Source: a virus. Taken from it: a stretch of 22,453 bases of DNA. Position numbers and translations under genes: made by a program. The stretch spans positions 1 to 22,453 of IMG/VR virus record IMGVR_UViG_3300042922_000240; one strand, given 5' to 3'. Shown in pieces: positions 1 through 6,688 of this stretch; the first letter of the stretch is position 1, and each line of letters begins with the position of its first letter. The notes under the pieces were generated by a model that saw only the letters and a program-made list of their open reading frames with translations, made no database searches and was not told the origin of the DNA.

Positions 1-773
1 GAATGTTCACCAAAAAGATAACCGATAGCGATGCCTTTATAGAAATGTCATCTGCAGCACAGGCCTTGTATTTTCATCTTAACCAAAGCGCAGACGATGA
101 TGGATTCAATAATCAAATCCAAATGGCAATGTTTAGATCACATGCAAGTGTAGACGACTTAAAAGTCCTAATGATGAAAAATTTCATTATACGATTTGAG
201 AGTGGCGTTATCGTAATTAAACATTGGAGAATGCACAATACGCTAAGAAAAGATAGATATAATCCCACAAATTTTAAAGAAGAGCTGGCATTACTTAATA
301 TTAAAGATAATGGGTCTTACTCATTAAATATTATTGATGGTTGCCAAGCGGTTGCCAATCCGGTACCACAGGTTAGTATAGGTAAGTATAGTATAGATAA
401 GGATAGTATAGAAGAGAATATACCGGATGATAAACCATCCTTACCCACTCCAAAACATAAATATGGCGAATATAATCATGTACTCCTTAAAGATAATGAA
501 TTAGAAAAGCTTAAACATGATTTTGGAGAAACAGAAACTGATGAAGCAATAATATTCTTGGACGAGTACATAGAAATGAAAGGCTATAAAGCTAAAAATC
601 ACAACCTGGTACTAAGAAAGTGGGTATTTAATGCTGTGAGAGAAAGAAAGGGCAAGGGGGTGCAGAATGTCGGGTATAGAAAACCAGGTACAAATGACGG
701 AGTTCGAACTTCTACTACAGGAACTCAACAAAAGTCATTCACAGAGCTTGCCATCGAAGCTGGAATTGAATAA
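1..773 (+). CDS. Replisome organizer, DnaD-like phage replication initiator (5' partial)
   Basis: It probably binds the phage origin and recruits the helicase loader encoded next door. Residues 1-100 (counted from the ATG at 3) match the N-terminal winged-helix region of phage replisome organizers, with the recognisable runs TDSDAF, QALYFHLNQSADDDGF and GVIVIKHWRMHN and a KDRYNPT end. Residues 100-160 form a low-complexity linker. Residues 160-220 are a DnaD-type C-terminal region with LRKWVFNAVRERK. Family members usually have a few residues before the MF, so the true start probably lies left of the window and the frame may simply continue off the edge. The last 107 bp overlap the next gene in another frame. 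The linker DNA carries short direct repeats (see the origin entry). Confidence 0.85.
   Translation, partial: MFTKKITDSDAFIEMSSAAQALYFHLNQSADDDGFNNQIQMAMFRSHASVDDLKVLMMKNFIIRFESGVIVIKHWRMHNTLRKDRYNPTNFKEELALLNIKDNGSYSLNIIDGCQAVANPVPQVSIGKYSIDKDSIEENIPDDKPSLPTPKHKYGEYNHVLLKDNELEKLKHDFGETETDEAIIFLDEYIEMKGYKAKNHNLVLRKWVFNAVRERKGKGVQNVGYRKPGTNDGVRTSTTGTQQKSFTELAIEAGIE
339..411. repeat. Short iteron cluster, candidate phage replication origin
   Basis: Inside the initiator gene there are two copies of GGTTGCCAA (339-347 and 350-358, 11 bp apart). These are followed by four copies of AGTATAG beginning at 375, 385, 390 and 405, so all intervals are multiples of 5 bp. Many phage origins lie inside the initiator gene in the linker region, as in lambda O. 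The repeats are seen directly; the origin role is inferred from position and periodic spacing. Confidence 0.45.
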
Positions 774-1512
774 GTGTCCAAATGGTTGTGATGCAAACGG
801 CTTGATATGGTATAGGGATGATAACGGATGCGACTGGGCCAAGCCGTGCGAATGCCGTAAAAATAAAATTGAGAGTGTGAGATTAAGTTTTGCAAACCTT
901 CCGGTAGCATTCAAAGGAATGTTGCTCGAAAACTTCCATACGGACATATACAAGCAAGATAAAAGCCGAAAGCAAATAACTATCGCACTAAAGGTTATAA
1001 GGCTGTATTTGGAGCAATTAGAAAGCCACAAGGCTACTGGAAAGGGATTGTATATCTATAGTGACACTAAGGGAAGCGGTAAGACAAGATTTGCTGCCAG
1101 TATTGCAAATGAACTTATGAAAAATCATGACACCAAAGTGAAATTTGCAACATCTGGAAAAATAGTACAGGAAATAAAAGCAACATGGGACAAAGAATCA
1201 AGGACCTGCACCCAAAGCGAATTAATAACAGCTCTATCCACGGCGGAAATATTGATCATTGATGATTTCGGAATTGAAAAAATATATGACTTTGTGAATG
1301 AAAACTTTTACAACATCATCAATGAACGGTATAACAGCCGGAAGATAACGATTTACACCAGCAACTATGAATTGTCAAAGCTGCCATATGATGAACGAAT
1401 AAAAAGCCGAGTAAATGAAACATCATTCTTAATGGATTTCCCGGAGGAATCAGTTAGAGATTATATAGCAGAAAAGGACAACGCAGAAATGATAAACGGA
1501 TTAAGGAGGTAG
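667..1512 (+). CDS. DnaC-like replicative helicase loader (AAA+ ATPase)
   Basis: This protein should load the replicative helicase at the phage origin together with the upstream initiator. An N-terminal cysteine cluster (C37, C41, C55, C61, C63) resembles the zinc-binding part of DnaC/DnaI-type loaders. It is followed by a Walker A motif (DTKGSGKT, about 133-140), Walker B (ILIIDD, 195-200), a sensor-I TSN (231-233) and an arginine-finger-like R at 245 or 248. The length of 281 aa is normal. The ATG at 667 has an AAGGGGG ribosome site and puts the first 36 codons inside the upstream gene in another frame. A second ATG at 694 is a possible alternative start. Confidence 0.88.
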   Translation: MSGIENQVQMTEFELLLQELNKSHSQSLPSKLELNKCPNGCDANGLIWYRDDNGCDWAKPCECRKNKIESVRLSFANLPVAFKGMLLENFHTDIYKQDKSRKQITIALKVIRLYLEQLESHKATGKGLYIYSDTKGSGKTRFAASIANELMKNHDTKVKFATSGKIVQEIKATWDKESRTCTQSELITALSTAEILIIDDFGIEKIYDFVNENFYNIINERYNSRKITIYTSNYELSKLPYDERIKSRVNETSFLMDFPEESVRDYIAEKDNAEMINGLRR

Positions 1513-1514
1513 CT

Positions 1515-1775
1515 ATGAAAAGAGGAAGAGGACAGCAGATCAGAATTGACCTATACGACACCATAGAAAATAAATATGTACTTAGAGATTCCGGTATGCC
1601 GGATGCAGCAAGGCACTTAAAAATACCTTATAAGACTTTTATGAACTACATATACAAAGATAAACCAGTACAAGGAATATATAAGGTAATAAAGGTCGGA
1701 ATATTGCCAAGCAAGACATATTTAGCGGAACAGGCCGCCATAGAAAGGGCAATAGTAAAAAAAGAGAAATATTAA
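1515..1775 (+). CDS. Small phage protein of unknown function (86 aa)
   Basis: The gene starts 3 bp after the helicase loader behind AAGGAGG, so it is translationally linked to the replication genes. The protein is basic. It has a beta-type opening (IRIDLYDTIENKYVL), a short helix-turn-helix-like stretch around residues 27-45 (MPDAARHLKIPYKTFMNYIY), and a C-terminal helix. The central part resembles small phage proteins in which a name-less HTH follows the word LYDT; no function is known to me. The C-terminus is suspicious: after an A7 run at 1757-1763 the +1 frame stays open with protein-like sequence to 1914, so the gene may be shortened by an indel. Confidence 0.7.
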   Translation: MKRGRGQQIRIDLYDTIENKYVLRDSGMPDAARHLKIPYKTFMNYIYKDKPVQGIYKVIKVGILPSKTYLAEQAAIERAIVKKEKY

Positions 1776-1821
1776 TTCCAGGCAGAGACCATACGATTTT
1801 GAGAACCGGTGGGAGGATGCA

Positions 1822-1914
1822 GTGAAACCGTTCAGAATCTTATCACAGAGAAAGAAGGACGCATATGAAATTCGTAAAAGTATCAGGAAAGAAACAGATA
1901 GTAACGAACGGTAA
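1822..1914 (+). CDS. Possible 30-aa ORF, or shifted tail of the preceding gene
   Basis: A GTG start at 1822 sits 5 nt after GGGAGG and opens a 30-residue basic peptide starting VKPFRILSQRKKDAYEIRK. The same frame is open back to 1759 and reads a protein-like, charged stretch (RPYDFENRWEDA) before the GTG. Two readings fit: a tiny independent gene, or the original C-terminus of the 1515 gene separated by one extra or missing A in the A7 run. It overlaps the next small ORF in another frame, so at most one of the two may be real. Confidence 0.35.
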   Translation: MKPFRILSQRKKDAYEIRKSIRKETDSNER

Positions 1915-1966
1915 GAAAGGTAACATGACCCAGTTTATTTACGGAAAGCAGAAAAGGAGAAGGTGA
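1865..1966 (+). CDS. Possible 33-aa basic ORF
   Basis: An ATG at 1865 with a moderate GAAGGA ribosome site about 5 nt upstream gives a 33-residue, very lysine- and arginine-rich peptide (MKFVKVSGKKQIVTNGKKGN onward, ending KQKRRR). It overlaps the 1822 ORF by 50 bp in a different frame. The remaining stretch up to the methyltransferase leader (1967-2020) shows only a weak TTGCC/GGCAA hairpin and no gene that I can support. Confidence 0.35.
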   Translation: MKFVKVSGKKQIVTNGKKGNMTQFIYGKQKRRR

Positions 1967-2020
1967 AGCAGTTCACCGGAAAATAACGTATTGCCAACAT
2001 AGGCAAAACGATAATAACAG

Positions 2021-2074
2021 AAAGGAGTAAGAGGTTTGTGCGCACAGTAAATCCGGATTTACTCCTGTGAGAAA
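2021..2074 (+). promoter_or_regulatory. Methyltransferase leader with competing RNA pairings and a leader ORF
   Basis: A strong ribosome site (AAAGGAG, 2021-2027) lies 48 nt before the methyltransferase ATG, whose own upstream sequence is weak. AGTAAATCCGGATTTACT (2046-2063) is a perfect 18-bp palindrome. Its right arm also continues into TTACTCCT (2059-2066), which is exactly complementary to AGGAGTAA (2023-2030) over the ribosome site. The two foldings exclude each other. A 10-codon ORF, GTG at 2038 to TGA at 2070 (VRTVNPDLLL), uses that ribosome site and stops 5 nt before the methyltransferase start. Control of translation is inferred. Confidence 0.5.
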
Positions 2075-2698
2075 ATGAAAATATTAGTAGCTTGCGAAGA
2101 GAGCCAGGCTGTAACGAAAGAATTAAGAGCATTAGGACATGAAGCTTATAGTTGTGATATTGAGCCATGTAGCGGAGGTCATCCAGAATGGCATTTAAAG
2201 CAAGACGTAGCTCCACTACTTCAACAAAAATGGGACATGATAATAGCCTTTCCGCCCTGTACATATCTAACTAATGCAGGAGCAAGACATTTATGGAAAA
2301 ATCACGAACTCAATCAGGAAAGATATGAAAAAGGATTAGAAGCAAAAGAGTTTTTTATGATGTTCTACAACGCTGATTGCGAAAGAATAGCCATAGAGAA
2401 TCCTACACCGAGCAGGATATATGAGTTACCTGAGAAAACACAAGTAATACAGCCATATATGTTCGGGCATCCATTTTCAAAACGCACTCAGTTATGGTTA
2501 AAAGGATTACCTCAATTAGAAGCTACAGAAGTTGTTGAACCTGAAAGAACATGGTGCCCATCAGGATCATATTCGGGAAAACATGGTGAAAAGCATAGAG
2601 GAATGTTTACAACAGACAGGGCTAAAAACAGAAGTAAGACCTTCCCTGGAATAGCCAAAGCAATGGCAGAACAATGGGCCGGTAAAGCAGAAAATTAA
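2075..2698 (+). CDS. C5-cytosine DNA methyltransferase-like protein
   Basis: It is predicted to transfer a methyl group from S-adenosylmethionine to cytosine in DNA, most likely to modify phage DNA against host restriction. The start (MKILVACEESQAVTKELRALGHEAYSCDIEP, residues 1-31, split here by strands) fits the SAM-binding motif I and acidic motif II region. FPPC at 59-62 supplies the Pro-Cys pair of catalytic motif IV, and IENP at 107-110 replaces the classical ENV motif VI. At 207 aa it is shorter than canonical C5 enzymes and lacks an obvious large target-recognition domain, as in the compact phage versions. It is followed by a small ORF and a PAPS-reductase-like gene. Activity on DNA rather than on another substrate is not proven. 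Confidence 0.75.
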   Translation: MKILVACEESQAVTKELRALGHEAYSCDIEPCSGGHPEWHLKQDVAPLLQQKWDMIIAFPPCTYLTNAGARHLWKNHELNQERYEKGLEAKEFFMMFYNADCERIAIENPTPSRIYELPEKTQVIQPYMFGHPFSKRTQLWLKGLPQLEATEVVEPERTWCPSGSYSGKHGEKHRGMFTTDRAKNRSKTFPGIAKAMAEQWAGKAEN

Positions 2699-2714
2699 GA
2701 AAGGAGTTAACTCA

Positions 2715-2960
2715 TTGAAGAAACAATTCCAGGGATGCGAATATCTGGATACTTCCAGGAAACAGCAATATGGACAGGCATACCGGTACGGATGCGGATT
2801 AAGGGCGGAGGGTTATATATCTACCTGGATTAATACAGATAGACTGCTTTCAGAAGTAAGTTGTAAGGCACCTGATACAGAAGATGATGAAGTGAAAGAA
2901 CCAGTTGACAAACAAACGCAAATGACAATTTTTGATTACCCTGAAGTGATACCGAATTAA
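2715..2960 (+). CDS. Small phage protein with a possible sliding-clamp-binding tail (81 aa)
   Basis: A TTG start lies 9 nt after AAGGAG. The protein is rich in aromatic residues and has three cysteines (C8, C27 and one near residue 50) in its first two thirds, with an acidic linker (DTEDDEVKEPVDK). It ends QTQMTIFDYPEVIPN. The QMTIFD part resembles the QxxhxF-type beta-clamp-binding peptide found at the C-termini of many replication and repair proteins. The gene lies between the methyltransferase and the PAPS-reductase-like gene with spacings of 16 and 5 bp, so it probably belongs to the same unit. I do not recognise a named family. Confidence 0.65.
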   Translation: MKKQFQGCEYLDTSRKQQYGQAYRYGCGLRAEGYISTWINTDRLLSEVSCKAPDTEDDEVKEPVDKQTQMTIFDYPEVIPN

Positions 2961-2965
2961 GGAGC

Positions 2966-4000
2966 GTGATTAGAACGGAACAATGGCAATTACAACAGCT
3001 CAAATCCTTACCTCTTGAAGTGAAAATAAAAAAGTCTCAAGAGCGAATAAAAGAATGGTATGAAGCTTACGGAGGCATGGTGTATGTTGCAAGGAGTGGA
3101 GGGAAAGATTCAGACGTACTAGGGAATATAGTTAAAAATATGTATCCAAATGTACCACACATATTTATTAATACAGGGCTAGAATACGATTCGGTAAAAA
3201 AACATGGGGAAAGCGAATCAGATAGAACTATTAAACCCAAGAAAACATTTGCAAAAGTTATTAAAGATTATGGATATCCGGTTATTAGCAAGGAGGTAGC
3301 CCAAACAATATGCAAAGCAAGGGTAAATGCATCTAATGGTAAATATTCATATAGAATTAAAAAACTTGATGGTATTGCTATTGATAAAAAAACAGGATTA
3401 CCTAGCCAATATAATATTCCACAATATAAATATTTGCTTGATGCTCCATTCAGAATATCGCATAAATGCTGTGATGTAATGAAAAAAAATCCTGCCAAAG
3501 ATTATGAAAAAGAAACTGGTAACAAACCATTCTTAGGAATAATGACAGAAGAAAGCCGTCTAAGAAAAGAAAAATGGTTGAAATATGGTTGTAATGCATT
3601 TGAACTTGATAGGCCAACATCTCAACCATTAAGCTTTTGGACTGAACAAGATATATTACAATACATCGTAAAATACCGAGTTGAGTTAGCGGATGCATAT
3701 GGGTATATAGTATATACCGATGAGGATGGGATGTTTTATGACGAACCACTATTTCTTGATTCGATGAAATTAACCACAACTCTCTGCAAAAGAACAGGAT
3801 GCATATTCTGCATGTTTGGTATCAGGCAGGATACGGACAGATTTTTGAAACTGAAAGAAATGGAGCCAGAAAAGTATGATTATGTAATGAGGGGCGGAAA
3901 ATTCGACAGCTCAGGAATGTGGGTTCCGCAAAATGGATTAGGTTATAAGTTTGTTATTGATTGGCTTAATAAAAACGGAAACTTAGGGATTAGGTATTAA
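2966..4000 (+). CDS. PAPS reductase / DndC-family ATP-pyrophosphatase-fold protein
   Basis: It belongs to the phosphoadenosine-phosphosulfate reductase family, whose members activate or transfer sulfur after adenylation by ATP. SGGKDS at 44-49 is the PP-loop. IFINTGLEY at 65-73 follows as in sulfurtransfer enzymes. CC at 167-168 together with CxxC at 278-281 is the layout that holds a 4Fe-4S cluster in APS reductases and is also seen in DndC-type proteins. The length is 344 aa. The only in-frame start near the ribosome site is a GTG at 2966, very close to AAGGAG (1-nt gap), so ATT at 2969 is a possible non-standard start. No DndB, DndD or DndE is visible, so a complete phosphorothioation pathway is not encoded here. 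Confidence 0.82.
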   Translation: MIRTEQWQLQQLKSLPLEVKIKKSQERIKEWYEAYGGMVYVARSGGKDSDVLGNIVKNMYPNVPHIFINTGLEYDSVKKHGESESDRTIKPKKTFAKVIKDYGYPVISKEVAQTICKARVNASNGKYSYRIKKLDGIAIDKKTGLPSQYNIPQYKYLLDAPFRISHKCCDVMKKNPAKDYEKETGNKPFLGIMTEESRLRKEKWLKYGCNAFELDRPTSQPLSFWTEQDILQYIVKYRVELADAYGYIVYTDEDGMFYDEPLFLDSMKLTTTLCKRTGCIFCMFGIRQDTDRFLKLKEMEPEKYDYVMRGGKFDSSGMWVPQNGLGYKFVIDWLNKNGNLGIRY

Positions 4001-4035
4001 AAGTTGAATGGTTAGGATAACCGGGAAGGAGTTAT

Positions 4036-4242
4036 ATGAGATTAATAGATGCAGATAAACTGATACAAGTATTGAATGATAATATTGGATGGGAAAGTAC
4101 CAAAGATATTCAGGTAAAAATTATGGAGCAACCAACTGCCTATGATGTGAACAAAGTTGTTGAAAATATGAGAGAACATAACTATTACAGCATAACGGTA
4201 GATGAAGCAGTAAAAATTGTGAAAGGTGGGTTAGAGGAATGA
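4036..4242 (+). CDS. Small conserved phage protein, MRLIDADKL type (68 aa)
   Basis: The opening MRLIDADKL followed by an acidic mid-part with PTAYDVNKVVENM is a pattern I recognise from small early proteins of Clostridia phages; their function is unknown. The ATG has GGAAGGAG 5 nt upstream. Its end overlaps the following 42-codon gene by ATGA, which starts a long chain of translationally coupled genes. Confidence 0.72.
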   Translation: MRLIDADKLIQVLNDNIGWESTKDIQVKIMEQPTAYDVNKVVENMREHNYYSITVDEAVKIVKGGLEE

Positions 4243-4367
4243 CTAAATTAAAGCTCCAGTTTATTGGAAAACCTATTTACAGATGGATGTGGGGAAAGAG
4301 ATATATTAGCAATAAAACAGCATGGATTTTAATAAACGTGATTCACATAGCGGAGGTTGAGGAATGA
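4239..4367 (+). CDS. Small basic phage protein (42 aa), coupled on both sides
   Basis: This short gene starts in the ATGA overlap with the upstream gene (GAGG ribosome site) and ends in an ATGA overlap with the DUF551 gene. The peptide (MTKLKLQFIGKPIYRWMWGK onward) is basic in the first half, has a hydrophobic aromatic stretch near residues 29-39 (WILINVIHIAE) and ends acidic. Coupling on both sides and the good ribosome site support a real gene. Function unknown. Confidence 0.65.
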   Translation: MTKLKLQFIGKPIYRWMWGKRYISNKTAWILINVIHIAEVEE

Positions 4368-4708
4368 ATGAGATAGAAAAGGCTATTGAATATGCTAAAA
4401 GATGGTTAAATGTCCTCTTGGAAGAACCGTATGTAGATGTAATGGCGGTGAGAACATTAACAGCATCTATATCCGCCCTAGAAGCACAGCAAGCCGATAG
4501 GTGGATTTCTGTAACGGAAAGGATGCCGACAAATTGTCAAAGATTAATTGCTTGTAATAAAAGTGGTAATCTGTATCTTTCGAGATTCATAGATAATGAA
4601 TTTATTGATATAGAGTATAACGCTTTCAATGACAACCAAGAAAATACTATTGGTGATGTAGTAAAGTGGAAACCTATTACTACATACTGGAAGGAGGAAC
4701 AGCCATGA
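4364..4708 (+). CDS. DUF551 domain-containing phage protein
   Basis: The C-terminal half opens with DRWISVTERMPTN and ends with VVKWKPI, the usual frame of DUF551, a small domain of unknown function common in phages of Gram-positive and enteric hosts. The first 45 residues form a helical extension (IEKAIEYAKRWLNVLLEE). At 114 aa the length is typical. It begins inside an ATGA overlap with GAGGTTGAGG upstream, and its own stop overlaps the next ATG in the same way. Confidence 0.82.
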   Translation: MNEIEKAIEYAKRWLNVLLEEPYVDVMAVRTLTASISALEAQQADRWISVTERMPTNCQRLIACNKSGNLYLSRFIDNEFIDIEYNAFNDNQENTIGDVVKWKPITTYWKEEQP

Positions 4709-4851
4709 AACGAAGCAATCCAGAACTACGCCAGCCATCCGAGTTAAAAGCCAATACCAGAGGAGCATATGGCGAATATATAAAGCATCCAAGTAAAATT
4801 AATCCCATATTTACGGCTAAGCCCTGGTTGGGAAAGGAGAAAAAGACATGA
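4705..4851 (+). CDS. Small unknown protein (48 aa)
   Basis: The start chosen is the ATG at 4705 behind AAGGAGG; longer readings in this frame run into the DUF551 gene without a ribosome site. The peptide is hydrophilic and basic (MKRSNPELRQPSELKANTRG onward) with no cysteine and no recognisable domain. Both ends are ATGA overlaps, which supports translation within the early operon. Confidence 0.6.
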   Translation: MKRSNPELRQPSELKANTRGAYGEYIKHPSKINPIFTAKPWLGKEKKT

Positions 4852-5045
4852 ATTCATATTCAATAACTTTAACAGATGGATATATACCATTTCCACCGGC
4901 GACAATTGAAGCAGAACCAGCCAGTAAAGCAAAATACAAGCTATGGCTTAAGAGTGCATGCGATGCAGGATACTGGGATTCCTTCTTTGATTTTTGCAGA
5001 TACAGCCGGGTTAAATTATTAAATAAGGGGGTAGATATGTGGTAA
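4848..5045 (+). CDS. Small unknown protein (65 aa)
   Basis: It starts in an ATGA overlap behind AAAGGAG. The N-terminal part is beta-like (SYSITLTDGYIPFPP) and the rest is helical and aromatic (WLKSACDAGYWDSFFDFCRY). No family is recognised. Its last codons overlap the GTG start of the YopX gene by 7 bp. Confidence 0.6.
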   Translation: MNSYSITLTDGYIPFPPATIEAEPASKAKYKLWLKSACDAGYWDSFFDFCRYSRVKLLNKGVDMW

Positions 5046-5551
5046 ATAATTATAGAGGTCAGAGGGTAGATACAAAAGAATGGGTATATGGAAACCTTTT
5101 GAAATTGGAAACTGACTATTTTACAGACAGTAATGATACTGGTTTCATGTGGTACATAATACCGAGTAAGACAAATGGAAGTATTAGAAAAAGTGATTTA
5201 ATGTTAAAATTCATTTCTCCATGCTTTGAAGTTATACCGGAAACCGTAGGACAAAGCACCGGACGTATGGACTGGTATGAAGGGGATATATTAGACCTGT
5301 CATTCTATTTTGTGAAAAGTAAAGGAATTATAAGATACGGAGAGTATGAACAGGTAAATAAATATTCCGATAACTTCCCTTTCAAAAATATAGGATTTTA
5401 CATCGAAACAAAAGATACAACTTGCAGGGTTGATTTAGGATTTTTTGATAAAGCAGTCAAAATCAGTACAATCCATGATAATCCAGAACTATTACAGGAG
5501 GTAGAAAATGTCCAAGACTATTTGCAAGGCAAAGAAGTTAGGGAAAGTTAA
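5039..5551 (+). CDS. YopX family protein
   Basis: The order of motifs is that of the YopX family of phage proteins: YRGQRVDTKEWVYGNLL at the N-terminus, ETVGQSTGRMDW near residue 80, YEGDIL about residue 85, and an end with IHDNPELLQ. The family is widespread in Gram-positive phages and named from Bacillus phage SPbeta; its biochemical role is unknown. At 170 aa it is of normal size. The GTG start at 5039 follows GGGGG and overlaps the previous stop. Its end overlaps the next gene by 44 bp. Confidence 0.85.
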   Translation: MVNNYRGQRVDTKEWVYGNLLKLETDYFTDSNDTGFMWYIIPSKTNGSIRKSDLMLKFISPCFEVIPETVGQSTGRMDWYEGDILDLSFYFVKSKGIIRYGEYEQVNKYSDNFPFKNIGFYIETKDTTCRVDLGFFDKAVKISTIHDNPELLQEVENVQDYLQGKEVRES

Positions 5552-5732
5552 AGAACGTGGTAAAGCAAGCTTAGAATGGCACGATAAAGACGGTACTCCA
5601 CATTATTATTGTTACGGCTATAAAGATGCAAGAACGGAAGAATTATTACCAATATGCAGAGAGTGCAGAGACAACGTAATATTTGCACAGGAAGACCTAG
5701 AGAAATCTATTTTACAGGAGGTAGACAAGTGA
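5508..5732 (+). CDS. Small protein with CxxC motif (74 aa)
   Basis: An ATG at 5508 preceded by AGGAGG at a good distance gives a protein with a basic N-terminus, an aromatic strand (HYYCYGY) and a CRECRDN motif (C50, C53). With C35 this could form a small zinc site. No family is assigned. It overlaps the YopX gene by 44 bp and its stop forms a GTGA overlap with the next gene. Confidence 0.62.
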   Translation: MSKTICKAKKLGKVKERGKASLEWHDKDGTPHYYCYGYKDARTEELLPICRECRDNVIFAQEDLEKSILQEVDK

Positions 5733-6280
5733 AATATGCTATCTACAAAAATAAAATCGGATTAAGAGCTGTTGAATATGCAGATACAAAGAAAGCAATC
5801 AGAGACTTTCCATACATCAAAGAAGAGTATCTGCCGGTCATTATCAACAATATGGGTGGATATACCTCATTTAACCTGGAATACGAGAAACAAAAGGGAT
5901 TCATAGAAATAATAGAAGTCAGCAAAGACAAAGAACCGTTAACAAGAGAACAGATGTATCCAAAGAACTCTCCTGACTTTGAGTACGGATGGATAAGCCC
6001 AGATGGAGACACCTATAATACAGGCCATGAGGGGCACTTATATGCAGCAGATGCAATTTGCAATGAGCTGGGAACAACAACACACTGCGGAGAAAGCGAA
6101 CTTGAAAGCAAAGGCTGGGTAAAAGTAACAGGAAGCTGGGATAAAGGAGTCCTTGAAAAAGCTATATATGTCAAAGACTTCTACATAACCAAGAAACAAG
6201 CTGATTCGTTGTATGAACTCGGGTTATGGGAGACCGGTTATGTATCGGCTATGATAAACCATAGTGAAAACACATGGTAA
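5729..6280 (+). CDS. Conserved phage protein of unknown function (183 aa)
   Basis: The start is the GTG at 5729, behind CAGGAGG and overlapping the previous stop as GTGA; a longer in-frame reading has no ribosome site. The protein (MKYAIYKNKIGLRAVEYAD onward) alternates strands and helices. It carries an acidic glycine-rich stretch (WISPDGDTYNTGHEGH) in the middle and two helical motifs at the end (KKQADSLYELGLW). I recognise the general type from Clostridia phages but no function. Confidence 0.68.
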   Translation: MKYAIYKNKIGLRAVEYADTKKAIRDFPYIKEEYLPVIINNMGGYTSFNLEYEKQKGFIEIIEVSKDKEPLTREQMYPKNSPDFEYGWISPDGDTYNTGHEGHLYAADAICNELGTTTHCGESELESKGWVKVTGSWDKGVLEKAIYVKDFYITKKQADSLYELGLWETGYVSAMINHSENTW

Positions 6281-6292
6281 GGAGGTAACTCT

Positions 6293-6385
6293 ATGAAGAA
6301 AAATAAAATAAGCCCATGTACAGGCTGCCCACTTAAAGGAAGTGACCACTGCAGGAATTGTGGAATCGGAGGTAAAGGAAAATGA
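6293..6385 (+). CDS. Tiny four-cysteine protein (30 aa)
   Basis: Behind a perfect AAGGAGG, an ATG at 6293 gives MKKNKISPCTGCPLKGSDHC and a short tail with CRNCGIGG. Two CxxC-like pairs (C9/C12 and C20/C23) form a plausible zinc knuckle. It ends in an ATGA overlap with the next gene. The strong ribosome site and coupling support it despite its size. Confidence 0.62.
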   Translation: MKKNKISPCTGCPLKGSDHCRNCGIGGKGK

Positions 6386-6687
6386 CTAAGGAAATGCTTA
6401 TACAGATACTTGACGAAGAAATATTAAAGTACAGAAAAATATTATGCGGTGACGGGTTTTTTACGGGAGAAGTTTACGGAACCTTAATGGGAAAAATTCA
6501 GGAAGCGGAAAGGATAAAAGAACTTATCCAGTCAGAGCCAGAAGAAAAGACCAACTTTAATGTAATTACAGAATCCCCCGAGAAACTATATAAATTTATT
6601 TTAGACCAATATGGATACAGTCAGGTCAAGGATGGAGCAATCTATATTAATCTTGAATGGTGGCTTAATGAAAAGGCAGGTGAATGA
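6382..6687 (+). CDS. Unknown early phage protein (101 aa)
   Basis: It starts in an ATGA overlap, with GGAGG a little upstream. It is mostly helical and acidic, with two stretches of interest: residues 1-45, an amphipathic helix pair (MLIQILDEEILKYRKIL), and an aromatic C-terminus (YINLEWWLNEKAGE). No known domain recognised. Confidence 0.6.
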   Translation: MTKEMLIQILDEEILKYRKILCGDGFFTGEVYGTLMGKIQEAERIKELIQSEPEEKTNFNVITESPEKLYKFILDQYGYSQVKDGAIYINLEWWLNEKAGE

Positions 6688-6688
6688 T

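Noticed and set aside
3268-3779. Two long minus-strand open frames opposite the PAPS-reductase-like gene
   Set aside because: They lie entirely within a strong plus-strand gene, lack ribosome sites and show the biased composition of antisense reading.
2966-4000. Complete phosphorothioation (dnd) system
   Set aside because: Only a DndC-like family member is present; no DndB, DndD, DndE or cysteine desulfurase gene is visible nearby.
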